Part shown: positions 42,427 through 50,330 of the stretch, piece after piece
Position numbering within the stretch: the first letter of the stretch is position 1
Layout of the letters: the number at the start of each line of letters is the position of its first letter
Source of the DNA: Candidatus Palauibacter rhopaloidicola
GTDB taxonomy: Bacteria > Gemmatimonadota > Gemmatimonadetes > Palauibacterales > Palauibacteraceae
Assembly: GCA_026914155.1 (NCBI GenBank)
Contig: JAPPGH010000045.1
Coordinates: 53,742 to 117,741 of the forward strand
DNA: 64,000 bases
Direction: 5' to 3'
Made by a program: the position numbers and the translations under genes
The notes under the pieces: model-generated
The model's input: only the letters and a program-made list of their open reading frames with translations
The model's database searches: none
Told to the model about the DNA's origin: nothing

Positions 42427-43103
42427 GCGCGCTCGCGCGGCGAGCCGCCGCCATCCTGTGGAAGGACATCCTCTCGGAGACCCGCACGCGGCAGGGCTTC
42501 ACGGCGATGCTCTCCTTCGCCGCGCTCGTCCTCTTCATGTTCAGCTTCGCCATCGGGGTGGACAACGACCTGCTCGGACGGCTGGCCGGCGGCCTCCTCT
42601 GGGTGGCGATCGTCTTCACCGGCACCCTCTCCCTCGGCCGGACGTTCCAGAACGAGGAGCTCGCGGGCGGCACCCACCTGCTGCGGCTCTATCCCGGCGA
42701 CGTGCGGGCGATCTACCTGGGCAAGCTGGCCGGCAACCTCGTCGTGCTCGCCGCGCTCGAGGTCCTCCTCTTCCCCGCCGCCGCGATCCTGTACAGCGTC
42801 GACTTCGCCGCGCAGGCCGGCCCGCTCCTCCTCGTGGCCGCGCTCGGCACGTTCGGCTTCTCCGTCATCGGGACGTTCTTCTCCGCCCTCACGGTCCACC
42901 TCCGCGCGCGCGAACTCCTGCTGCCGCTCCTCCTCTTCCCCGCCCTCGTCCCCGTCGTCCTCGGGAGCGTCGGGGCCACGGAGGCGTTCCTGGCGGGCGA
43001 CCCGCTCGGACGGGCCGGCGGGTGGCTGAGGTTACTCGCGTCCTACGACGTGATATTGTTCGTCGTCTGTGTCTGGGTCTTCCCCGTCGTCCTCGAGGAG
43101 TGA
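42423..43103 (+). CDS. ccmB: CcmB, heme exporter membrane subunit
   Basis: A 226-residue membrane protein with six hydrophobic helices. The N-terminus (WKDILSETRTRQGFTAMLSFAALVLF) and the GRTFQNEE segment match CcmB. It is the permease partner of CcmA. The ATGA overlap with ccmA and the order ccmA-B-C-D support the assignment. A longer reading frame starts inside ccmA, but the ATG here gives the normal protein length. Confidence 0.92.
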   Translation: MSALARRAAAILWKDILSETRTRQGFTAMLSFAALVLFMFSFAIGVDNDLLGRLAGGLLWVAIVFTGTLSLGRTFQNEELAGGTHLLRLYPGDVRAIYLGKLAGNLVVLAALEVLLFPAAAILYSVDFAAQAGPLLLVAALGTFGFSVIGTFFSALTVHLRARELLLPLLLFPALVPVVLGSVGATEAFLAGDPLGRAGGWLRLLASYDVILFVVCVWVFPVVLEE

Positions 43104-43113
43104 TGCGGGTTCA

Positions 43114-43773
43114 ATGAATAGACTGGCCAAGCTCGGTTGGATCGCGATCGCCCTCATCGCCGTCGGCAGCGTGCTCGGACTCGCCGTCCTGCCCGCCGAC
43201 GGGCTCCAGGGCGAGGTCCAGCGCCTCCTCTACGTCCACGTTCCGATCGCGTGGGTGATGATGCTCGCCTTCTTCGTCGTCTTCCTCATGAGCATCCTCT
43301 ACCTCGTGCAGCGCCGGCTGAAGTGGGACCTGCTCGCGGTTTCCGCCGCGGAACTCGGGGTGATCGCCGCCGTCCTCACGCTCATCCTCGGCACGCTGTG
43401 GGGCCGGCCCACGTGGGGGATCTGGTGGGCGTGGGACCCGCGAATCACGACCACGGCGCTCCTCGTACCCATCTACACGGGATACCTCGTCGTGCGTTCG
43501 ATGGCGGAGGATCCGGACCGGCGGGCGCGCTGGGCGGCCGTGATCGGTCTCATCGCGTTCGTCCAGGTCCCGATCGTGTACCTGTCGGTGTTCTGGTGGC
43601 GGAGCCTGCACCAGCCCCCGTCGTCCCCGCAGTCGATGTGGAGCGCGTACGGGCTCGTGATGCTGCTCGGATTCGTCGCCTATGCGCTCGCGTTCGCGTA
43701 CCTGTGGCTCAGGCGCTACCGGCTGGCTGCAACGGAACTCGAACTCGAACTGTCGGGACCGGAGGAAGGGTGA
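43114..43773 (+). CDS. ccmC: CcmC, heme-handling protein
   Basis: A 219-residue polytopic protein with six membrane helices. It carries the tryptophan-rich heme-binding WWD motif (WGIWWAWDPRITTTALL), flanked by conserved His in LYVHVPIAWVMM and in SLHQPPS. CcmC binds heme in the periplasmic leaflet and hands it to CcmE. The start follows ccmB by 10 bp, and ccmD follows by 7 bp. Confidence 0.94.
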   Translation: MNRLAKLGWIAIALIAVGSVLGLAVLPADGLQGEVQRLLYVHVPIAWVMMLAFFVVFLMSILYLVQRRLKWDLLAVSAAELGVIAAVLTLILGTLWGRPTWGIWWAWDPRITTTALLVPIYTGYLVVRSMAEDPDRRARWAAVIGLIAFVQVPIVYLSVFWWRSLHQPPSSPQSMWSAYGLVMLLGFVAYALAFAYLWLRRYRLAATELELELSGPEEG

Positions 43774-43780
43774 ACCGGGT

Positions 43781-43933
43781 ATGAACGAACACTGGCTGTT
43801 CATCGGCGCCGGATACGGCATCACCTGGGTCACCCTGTGCTGGTATCTCCTCCGCTTGCGACGCCGGGAACGCATGGCGGCCGCGGCTTCGGGCCGGGGC
43901 GGAGAGGGAGCCGGAGCAGGGGGTTCGGGGTAG
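43781..43933 (+). CDS. ccmD: CcmD-like small heme-exporter subunit
   Basis: A 50-residue protein with one membrane helix (WLFIGAGYGITWVTLCWYLLRLRRRER) and a Gly/Ala-rich cytoplasmic tail. Size, topology, the basic segment after the helix and position immediately after ccmC match CcmD, which helps release heme-loaded CcmE. The sequence is too short to identify on its own. Confidence 0.78.
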   Translation: MNEHWLFIGAGYGITWVTLCWYLLRLRRRERMAAAASGRGGEGAGAGGSG

Positions 43934-43941
43934 AAGCAGTC

Positions 43942-43972
43942 GAGAAAACGTGCGGCTCGCGCCGGTTTTCTC
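43942..43972. terminator. Inverted repeat between ccmD and the sigma factor gene
   Basis: GAGAAAAC (43942-43949) and GTTTTCTC (43965-43972) are exact reverse complements around a 15-base loop. TATTAT (43973-43978) follows and could act as a -10 element for the downstream sigma factor gene, although no good -35 is present. The repeat begins 9 bp after the ccmD stop and could end that transcript. Confidence 0.45.
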
Positions 43973-44036
43973 TATTATTTCAAGTCTGCATCAAGAGTGA
44001 TCGGACAACCGACCCGGGTCAGGATTCGGATTTCAT

Positions 44037-44927
44037 ATGGCGAAGACGGCTACCGGCCGACGCATGTTCTTCGACACGCACGCGCTCGACTCGTTCGACC
44101 AGTATCTGCAGGATGTCGAGCGTTATCCGCTCATCGAGAACCCGCAGATCGAGCGGGAGATCGCCCGGAAGGCGCGGGCGGGCGACCGTCACGCGGCGGA
44201 GCGCCTCGTCACGGCGAACCTGCGCTTCGTGATCTCGTATGTGAAGAAGTACCAGGGCCGGGGGCTCAACCTGGCCGAGCTCGTCTGCATCGGGAACGAG
44301 GGTCTGCTCAAGGCCGTCAAGAAGTTCGATCCCGACAAGGGCGTGAAGTTCATCTCCTACGCGGTGTGGTGGATTCGGCAGACGGTGCTGCAGGCGCTGG
44401 CCGAGCAGACCCGCTCCGTGCGCATCCCGCTGAACCAGAACTCCAACCTCGTCAAGCTCTCCCGGACGGAGACGGCGCTCACGCAGAAGCTGGGGCGCTC
44501 GCCGACGGACCGTGAGATCGCCGAGGAGATGGAGGAGCCGGTGGAGACGGTGCGCGCGCTGCGGCGCGTGGCCTCCGCCGAACTCAGCCTCGACGCGCCG
44601 CTCGACAAGTCCGACCGCGACAGCGCGTCCTTCGGGGAACGCTTCTCGGGGATGGACGACGCGGACATCGAGGAGGATGTCGAGGACCAGGCGCGCCGGG
44701 AGTTCCTCGAGAAGATGTTCGAACGCTACCTCACCGAGCGCGAGCGGAAGATCCTCGTCCTCTACTACGGCCTCGACGACGGCGAGGAGATGACGCTGGA
44801 GGAGATCGGTTCGCTCCTTGGCGTGACCCGCGAGCGCATCCGGCAGATCCGAAACCGGGCCTTCGACAAGCTGCGCGCCTCGCCGGACGGAGAGGCGCTG
44901 GAAGGGTTCTGGCGCGCCACCGCCTGA
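44037..44927 (+). CDS. Sigma-70 family RNA polymerase sigma factor (RpoD/SigA type)
   Basis: A 296-residue sigma factor. Region 1.2 begins DSFDQYLQDVERYPLI, region 2 has NLRFVISYVKKYQGRGLNLAELVCIGNEGL and the -10 recognition helix YAVWWIRQTVLQAL, region 3 has IPLNQNSNLVKLSRTE, and region 4.2 ends TLEEIGSLLGVTRERIRQIR. It lacks the acidic region 1.1 of large primary sigma factors. It may be the housekeeping sigma or a close group 2 factor. It is flanked by ccm genes and a secreted enzyme gene, with no functional link seen. Confidence 0.93.
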   Translation: MAKTATGRRMFFDTHALDSFDQYLQDVERYPLIENPQIEREIARKARAGDRHAAERLVTANLRFVISYVKKYQGRGLNLAELVCIGNEGLLKAVKKFDPDKGVKFISYAVWWIRQTVLQALAEQTRSVRIPLNQNSNLVKLSRTETALTQKLGRSPTDREIAEEMEEPVETVRALRRVASAELSLDAPLDKSDRDSASFGERFSGMDDADIEEDVEDQARREFLEKMFERYLTERERKILVLYYGLDDGEEMTLEEIGSLLGVTRERIRQIRNRAFDKLRASPDGEALEGFWRATA

Positions 44928-44967
44928 GACCCTCCGGGGGGCCTACCAGCACGACAGGAGAGGTCCC

Positions 44968-45909
44968 ATGCGACGGTCCCTGCCCGTCTCGCCGCTTTCG
45001 CTGGTTTTCCTCTTTCTCCTCGCTCCGGCGGCGGTCGCGCAGACGAACCCGCTGTGGACGCAGGAGAAGGTGAAGAACTACCTGCCGCACATGACCGTGC
45101 CGGAGGTGCAGGACTTTCTCGCGCGCAGCGACATGGTCCTGATCCCGGTCGCGGCGCTGGAACAGCACGGCAACCACCTGCCGATCGGCACCGACTACCT
45201 GAACGGAGTCGAGCAGGCGAAGCTCGTGGCGCAGCGGGTGGATGTCCTCGTGGCTCCGATCCTGCTGCCGGGGCAATCCCCGTATCACATGGGGTTCGAG
45301 GGGACGATCACGCTGCCCTCGACGCTGATCCAGGAGGTCTACGTCGAGGCGGTCAAGAGCCTCATCGCGCACGGGTTCAAGCGTTTCCTGATCATGAACG
45401 CGCACGGAGGGAACCGGGCCATCACGACGTTCATCGTGGACCGCATCAACCAGGAGACGGCGGGGATCGCCGTGGACCTGGGCGCCGTGTCGGGACGCTT
45501 CCGGGATCGGGAGCGGATGGCCTCCGTTCCGACGCCGCCGCCGGACGAACTCGACCGTCACGGCGGGACGCCCGAGACCTCGAGTTCGCTGTATCTCATG
45601 CCGACGCTGGTGGACCTCGACGCGGCGGTGCCGGCGGAGGTCACGATGCCGGCCCACCTGGAGGCGATGCTCCCGGCCGTGCTGGCCGGCGACCCGACGG
45701 CGCTCGCCGTGTTCCTCGCCGAGGGGCTCAAGGACGAGTCGACGGGCAAGGGCACCTCGTCCGCGGAGATGTCCTCCACGGGCGTGTGGGGCACGCGCCA
45801 TCCGGCCGAAGCCACGGTCGAACGCGGCCGCATCGCCACCGAGATCTTCGTCGATGCTGCCGTCGCCTTCATCGAACGCTGGAACGAACTCCGCCCCCCG
45901 GGTTCCTGA
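44968..45909 (+). CDS. Secreted creatininase-family amidohydrolase
   Basis: A 313-residue protein with a signal peptide (LVFLFLLAPAAVAQ, cleavage after about residue 25). The creatininase fold signatures follow: VLIPVAALEQHGNHLPIGTDY with metal-binding Glu and His, GFEGTITLPSTLI, and MNAHGGNRAI with further metal ligands. Family members hydrolyse cyclic amides such as creatinine or formamidopyrimidines. An exported version suggests action on an extracellular or periplasmic amide. The true substrate is unknown. Confidence 0.85.
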   Translation: MRRSLPVSPLSLVFLFLLAPAAVAQTNPLWTQEKVKNYLPHMTVPEVQDFLARSDMVLIPVAALEQHGNHLPIGTDYLNGVEQAKLVAQRVDVLVAPILLPGQSPYHMGFEGTITLPSTLIQEVYVEAVKSLIAHGFKRFLIMNAHGGNRAITTFIVDRINQETAGIAVDLGAVSGRFRDRERMASVPTPPPDELDRHGGTPETSSSLYLMPTLVDLDAAVPAEVTMPAHLEAMLPAVLAGDPTALAVFLAEGLKDESTGKGTSSAEMSSTGVWGTRHPAEATVERGRIATEIFVDAAVAFIERWNELRPPGS

Positions 45910-45936
45910 ACCGGATCGGACGCGGGCGACACTACA

Positions 45937-46371
45937 CTAGCGGCGGAGCGCGCGGAACTCGGGGAGGGTGAGGAGGAAGATTCCGAGGGTGGTGACGGCG
46001 CTGCCCACGCACCAGCGGCAGATGGCGTGGATGACCCAGAGTTCGAGGGCCGTCAGGTAGATCGTGAAGGCGAGTCCGCCGAGGGCGAGCAGGGCCAGCG
46101 CGCGCGGGATCCAGCCGGCGGCGCCGATGCCGTCCCGGGTCCCCAGCATCGAGACGCCGAACACGGCCACGTACCAGCCCACGCCCCAGCCCGCCACGGG
46201 GAATCCGAGGAAGCGGGCCCAGCGCGACCCCTGTACCAGGTCGCAGCCGCCGCCCGCGCCGCACACGAGTTCGCCGTAGTAGCCGAGCGCGTAGAGGAAG
46301 AGGTAGGTGGAGAGGAAGGCGCCGGCCAGCGCCAGGAGCGCGATCCCCCGGCGCCGGTTCAGTTCGCTCAT
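45937..46371 (-). CDS. VKOR-family quinone-linked disulfide oxidase
   Basis: A 144-residue protein with four membrane helices. A loop Cys pair (LVCGAGGGCDLV) and an active-site CRWC near residues 117-120 are the four key cysteines of bacterial VKOR proteins, with a Ser-rich helix following. It should pass electrons from a DsbA-type protein to quinone, taking the place of DsbB. The DsbA-like gene ends 3 bp before it on the same strand, which makes the pairing strong. Confidence 0.9.
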   Translation of the reverse strand: MSELNRRRGIALLALAGAFLSTYLFLYALGYYGELVCGAGGGCDLVQGSRWARFLGFPVAGWGVGWYVAVFGVSMLGTRDGIGAAGWIPRALALLALGGLAFTIYLTALELWVIHAICRWCVGSAVTTLGIFLLTLPEFRALRR

Positions 46372-46374
46372 GGG

Positions 46375-47139
46375 TTACGGCGCTCCCTGACCACTCTCCG
46401 AGGCATCGCTTTCCGCGGAGAGCGCCTCGAGCCGGGCCTGGATCATCCCCTCCAGGAACGTGTACGGGTCCGCGCCCTGCCAGTTCACGCGCTCTCCGTC
46501 CACGAAAATCGTGGGGGTGGAGTTCACGCCCCGCGACTCGGCGACCCGCTGCGACTTGGCGACGTCGTCGAGGTAGCGGCGCTCACGCATGCACTCGTTG
46601 AAGGTGTCGGAGTCGACGCCCCCGTCCCGGGCGATTTCGGCGATCGCGCCGGCGGGATCCTGTTCCAGGTACCAGCGCGTCTGGCGAGCGAGCAGGAGGT
46701 CGTGTACGGGCCAATACAGACCCTGCTCGTTCGCGCAGCGCTCGGCCAGCGCCGCGGCGATCGAGTTGGGGAAGGTGCCGAGAATGATGGTGTACGAAAC
46801 CCAGCGCACCGGGCCGTTGGCCGGCTCGACGTAGTTCTGCCGCAGGAGCTTGCCGTGGAAGCCCGAGAACTGCGCGCAGGCGGGACACGACGGATCGTAG
46901 AACTCCTCGATCGTGACCGGCGCCGACTCCGCCAACTCGTAACCGACCGCGGGATCCGCGTCTGCCGCGGCGAGCACTTCGGCCAACTCGGCCGGGGTCG
47001 GCGGCGGACCGGAGCTACTCTGTCCACCCCCCACGAAGAGCCAGTACCCGCCGGCGGCCACGATGACGACCAGGGCGATCGGGAACCATCGGTTCTTGCG
47101 CGCGGGAGCGCTCGTCTGCTGTGCCATCTTCCTTGCCAT
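46375..47139 (-). CDS. DsbA-like thioredoxin-fold disulfide oxidase
   Basis: A 254-residue protein with an N-terminal membrane anchor (about 17-36, FPIALVVIVAAGGYWLFVGGG), a low-complexity linker, and a thioredoxin-fold domain with active site SCPAC in IEEFYDPSCPACAQF and the cis-Pro loop GVNSTPTIFVDGE. An inserted helical domain lies between them. It should introduce disulfides in exported proteins and be re-oxidised by the VKOR gene product downstream. Confidence 0.9.
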   Translation of the reverse strand: MARKMAQQTSAPARKNRWFPIALVVIVAAGGYWLFVGGGQSSSGPPPTPAELAEVLAAADADPAVGYELAESAPVTIEEFYDPSCPACAQFSGFHGKLLRQNYVEPANGPVRWVSYTIILGTFPNSIAAALAERCANEQGLYWPVHDLLLARQTRWYLEQDPAGAIAEIARDGGVDSDTFNECMRERRYLDDVAKSQRVAESRGVNSTPTIFVDGERVNWQGADPYTFLEGMIQARLEALSAESDASESGQGAP

Positions 47140-47160
47140 CTGTCCTACTCCCTGTCCTGA

Positions 47161-47206
47161 ATCAGATCCCGGGCCAGCCAGGGATCAGGTCCCGGGCCAG
47201 CCAGGC
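47161..47206. repeat. Two 23-bp tandem units over a stop codon
   Basis: Units at 47161-47183 and 47184-47206 differ at two positions. They cover the last codons and the stop of the gene at 47162; because 23 is not a multiple of three, each copy is read in a different frame. Confidence 0.8.
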
Positions 47207-48616
47207 CAGCGCGGCAGCGACGAAGAACGTCACTATCGCGAGAATCGCCCATCGGCTCCGCTTCGACAAGCGCCGGGCGCGAAGGGCTGCCAGCGCCCGG
47301 AGGCCGGGGATCATGCGATCGGACCACAGGGCCCCGATTTCGAGGAGCGCCGCGGCGGCCGCGGAGACGTATCCCCGGTCGAGCTTCGTCACCTCCTCCG
47401 TCCAGGCGCGGATGGCCTCCTCGACGCTCGCTTCCTCCGCCTCCGGCGGGGCGAGATCGCGCGCGTGCAACTGCTGCAGGAGGAGCTGCTGCCGGGCCAG
47501 CGTGGCGTCGAACGCGGGCTTCAGGGCGTCGATGTGCTTCGACATCGCCTCCCACAGGGCGGGTTCCTCCGCCGCGGCCAGCGCCTTCTCGCCCCTGTCC
47601 CGGTCGAGACGCCTGGTCCTGACGACCGCCTCTACTTCGGCGGTGTACACTCGTACCACCTCGTCCGTGACACCGCGAAACGCGGCGGTCGCGTCCTGCC
47701 GCATCTGCTCCGCATCCATCGCCTGAACGGCGCCGACGACGGAGTCGGCTTCGAGCGCCGCCGAGCGCCGCAGCATGAGCGGGCCCAGCGCGATCTCACC
47801 GAGCGTCCGGAAGTGTCGCTCGAAGTAGCGCCGATCGAAGCTCTCGCCGATCGAAGGGTCGATCCGCACGCGCTCGACCGCCGCCTCGGTCACCCGTTGC
47901 AGCGTGTCCGCGCCCACGGAGAAATCGGGCAGGCGCGCCCGCACCGGACGCGCGACTTCCCCCTTGTCGAACATCTCCAGGGCGGTGTCGGTGTCGGGAG
48001 GCGCCGGGACGGTGCCGGCAACCTCGAGGACAGCGCGGATTTCCTCCGGGAAGAGATAGCGCACCTCGAAGGACGCATCCCCCTTGGCGAGTTCGAGGAC
48101 GGGCCGGCCATCCCCATGAGCGTCGGCGGCGGCGTCGGCGGCTTCGGCCGCAGCTTCGGCCGCGTGCTCGGTCGGCCAGCGCAGGGTGTACTCGTGTTCT
48201 TCGGCGAAGAGATGCAGCCCCCGCCTCGTGAACACCGCGAGGTACAGTCCCTCGAGGGGCGCGTCGCCGATCCTGCCCGCGATCTCGGTGCCGGCCGTAC
48301 ACACGACGACGTCGGCGGCCAGCGGCCTGAGGAGGGACCGGCGGCCCGCCACGTCGCTACCCCGTTCCACGGTGCGGGCGAAGTCCTCCAGGTCTCCGCT
48401 GTCCCCGAAGAAGGCGACGGTGTGCCGGCGGGCGAAGATGAGAATGAGGCCGGCCCGCCTCGAGACCCAGAAGACGGACGCGAGCGGGATCTGCCGGTCC
48501 TCGAAGTGGATTCCGGCCGGCGTGCAGACGACCGAGACCTGTGGCCGCACCTGCTCGCCCGCGAGGTGGACGTCGAATCGATACGCCTTCGGGTCGCGTT
48601 CCGGGGTCCGGTTCAT
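47162..48616 (-). CDS. Tail-anchored protein of unknown function with PH-like N-terminus
   Basis: A 484-residue protein with no signal peptide. The first 160 residues form two similar beta-rich halves (CTPAGIHFEDRQIPLASVFWVSRR and FTRRGLHLFAEEHEYTLRW) reminiscent of PH-like or GRAM domains. Residues 165-420 are mostly helical and charged, and a single hydrophobic segment lies at the very C-terminus (RWAILAIVTFFVAAALAWLA). The layout is that of a tail-anchored cytoplasmic protein. I do not recognise the family. It overlaps the HAD gene by 4 bp. Confidence 0.65.
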   Translation of the reverse strand: MNRTPERDPKAYRFDVHLAGEQVRPQVSVVCTPAGIHFEDRQIPLASVFWVSRRAGLILIFARRHTVAFFGDSGDLEDFARTVERGSDVAGRRSLLRPLAADVVVCTAGTEIAGRIGDAPLEGLYLAVFTRRGLHLFAEEHEYTLRWPTEHAAEAAAEAADAAADAHGDGRPVLELAKGDASFEVRYLFPEEIRAVLEVAGTVPAPPDTDTALEMFDKGEVARPVRARLPDFSVGADTLQRVTEAAVERVRIDPSIGESFDRRYFERHFRTLGEIALGPLMLRRSAALEADSVVGAVQAMDAEQMRQDATAAFRGVTDEVVRVYTAEVEAVVRTRRLDRDRGEKALAAAEEPALWEAMSKHIDALKPAFDATLARQQLLLQQLHARDLAPPEAEEASVEEAIRAWTEEVTKLDRGYVSAAAAALLEIGALWSDRMIPGLRALAALRARRLSKRSRWAILAIVTFFVAAALAWLARDLIPGWPGI

Positions 48617-49335
48617 GCGCTCGCCAGGACCGACATCACGCGGCGGGTGTCCCGGAGATCAGGAAGGGCTTCGTCGGCGCCGGCCCGGCGGAGATCGTCG
48701 ACGGAGAAGCGTCCGGTGGCCACGCCGAGCACGGACAGGCCGGACCCGCGGGCGCACTCGATGTCGTGCGGGGTGTCCCCGATGATCCATGTGCGGCCGG
48801 GGCCGTAGCGCGTTCCGGTGTGGCGGAAGGCCCGCTCGAGCGCGATGGGCGGCAGGCGGTTCCGGTCCGCGTCGTCGCACCCGAAGGCGCCGAACGGAAA
48901 GCGGCTCCAGAGCCCGACCGCCGAAAGCTTCCCCTCGGCGCCGGCGACGATGTTGCCCGTCAGGAGTCCGAGCGTCGCCCCCTCCGCTTCGAGCGCATCG
49001 AGGATCTCGGGGACGCCCGGCGTCGGGCGCATCCGCTCGCGCCGCTCGTCGATCTCGCCCTCCAGCCGCGCCGCGTACGCGGGCCACAGCCGCTCGAACT
49101 CCGGCGCGATCTCGGCCTCGGACAGGCCTTCGGCGCGGAGGAGCGTGCGCACGATCTGCGGGTCCGTCATGCCGTCGAAGGGGAGATCATCGATGGGACC
49201 GGGCGTCCCGTATACCTCGATCATCGCGCCCTCGATGGCCGCGCGGCCGACCCCCGCCGCGTGCACCAGCGTCCCGTCGATGTCGAACAGCACGAGCCTC
49301 GCAGCCCGTCCCGGATCCCCGTTGGAGACGGTCAA
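48613..49335 (-). CDS. HAD-family phosphatase (phosphoglycolate phosphatase-like)
   Basis: A 240-residue HAD hydrolase with nucleophile motif LFDIDGTLVHAAG, a helical C1 cap (about 20-85), motif II LLTGN, and motif III/IV in GPGRTWIIGDTPHDIECARG. It resembles phosphoglycolate phosphatase and beta-phosphoglucomutase relatives; substrate cannot be read from sequence. It overlaps its neighbours on both sides by 4 bp. Confidence 0.85.
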   Translation of the reverse strand: MTVSNGDPGRAARLVLFDIDGTLVHAAGVGRAAIEGAMIEVYGTPGPIDDLPFDGMTDPQIVRTLLRAEGLSEAEIAPEFERLWPAYAARLEGEIDERRERMRPTPGVPEILDALEAEGATLGLLTGNIVAGAEGKLSAVGLWSRFPFGAFGCDDADRNRLPPIALERAFRHTGTRYGPGRTWIIGDTPHDIECARGSGLSVLGVATGRFSVDDLRRAGADEALPDLRDTRRVMSVLASA

Positions 49336-50330
49336 CCGCCGATCCAGTCGGCGAGGAGCGCGGGCTCGATGTTGCCGCCGGACAGGACCGCCACGGTCTC
49401 CCCCCGCGCCGCGGGCGCCACGGCACCGCTGAGCAGCGCCGCCACCGTCGCCGCTCCGGATGGCTCCACGACGAGCCGCAGGCCGAAGAGCCAGCGCACG
49501 GCGTCCCGGATCGCCTCATCGTCGACGGTGATGACGCGGTCCACCAGGTCGCGGCAGTGGGCGAAGGTGAGATCGCCGGGGCGGACCGGCTTGAGGCCGT
49601 CGGCGACCGTGGACACGCGGTCGAGCGTGACGGGCGCGCCGTGCTCGAGCGAGCGCAGCATCGAGGCCGCCCCCTCGGGCTCGACGCCGATCACCTCGGC
49701 CTCCGGGCAGCGGCGCCGCACCGCGGCCGCGACGCCCGACAGTTGCCCGCCGCCGCCGATCGGAGCCAGCACCATCCCCGGCTCCCGGGAGCCGAGTTGC
49801 TCGATGATCTCGAGCGCCACGGTCCCCTGCCCCGCGATGATGTCGGGGTCGTCGAAGGGCGGCACCATCGTCCCGCCGACTTCCCGCTGAATCTGCTCGG
49901 CGCGCGCCTTGCGCTCCGCCGACGTCGTGCCCTCGAGTTCGACTTCCGCCCCGAGGGCGATCGTCGCCTCGCGCTTTACGTCGGGCGCATCGACCGGCAT
50001 CACGATCCGCGCCGGCACGCCGAACGCGCGGGCGGCCCACGCCACGGCCTGCGCGTGGTTGCCGGACGAGTAAGTGAGGAGCCCGGCGGCCCGCTCCTCC
50101 GGCGAGAGCCGGCTCACGTAGTTGTACGCCCCGCGCGCCTTGAAGGCGGAGACGCGCTGGAGGTTCTCGCACTTGAGCCACACGCCGTCCGGCGCGTCGG
50201 TCGCCCCGCGCCCTCCCACCCGGGGGAACGGGGCGCGGATCAGGGGCGTGCGCCGAACCGCTCTGCGAATCCGCTCGTGCGCGGCCTCGACGTCGGCGAG
50301 CGAAACGAGCGTCGCGGTGGCGCCGGTCAC
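49332..50330 (-). CDS. Threonine/serine dehydratase (PLP-dependent)
   Basis: A 332-residue fold-type II PLP enzyme from a GTG start. The Schiff-base lysine is in [14 protein letters not shown], the PLP-phosphate loop is [10 protein letters not shown], and [13 protein letters not shown] is the substrate loop. There is no C-terminal ACT domain, so it matches catabolic threonine dehydratase or serine racemase rather than the isoleucine-regulated biosynthetic type. It would deaminate threonine or serine to 2-oxobutyrate or pyruvate. It overlaps the gyrA stop region by 4 bp. Confidence 0.9.
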   Translation of the reverse strand: MTGATATLVSLADVEAAHERIRRAVRRTPLIRAPFPRVGGRGATDAPDGVWLKCENLQRVSAFKARGAYNYVSRLSPEERAAGLLTYSSGNHAQAVAWAARAFGVPARIVMPVDAPDVKREATIALGAEVELEGTTSAERKARAEQIQREVGGTMVPPFDDPDIIAGQGTVALEIIEQLGSREPGMVLAPIGGGGQLSGVAAAVRRRCPEAEVIGVEPEGAASMLRSLEHGAPVTLDRVSTVADGLKPVRPGDLTFAHCRDLVDRVITVDDEAIRDAVRWLFGLRLVVEPSGAATVAALLSGAVAPAARGETVAVLSGGNIEPALLADWIGG

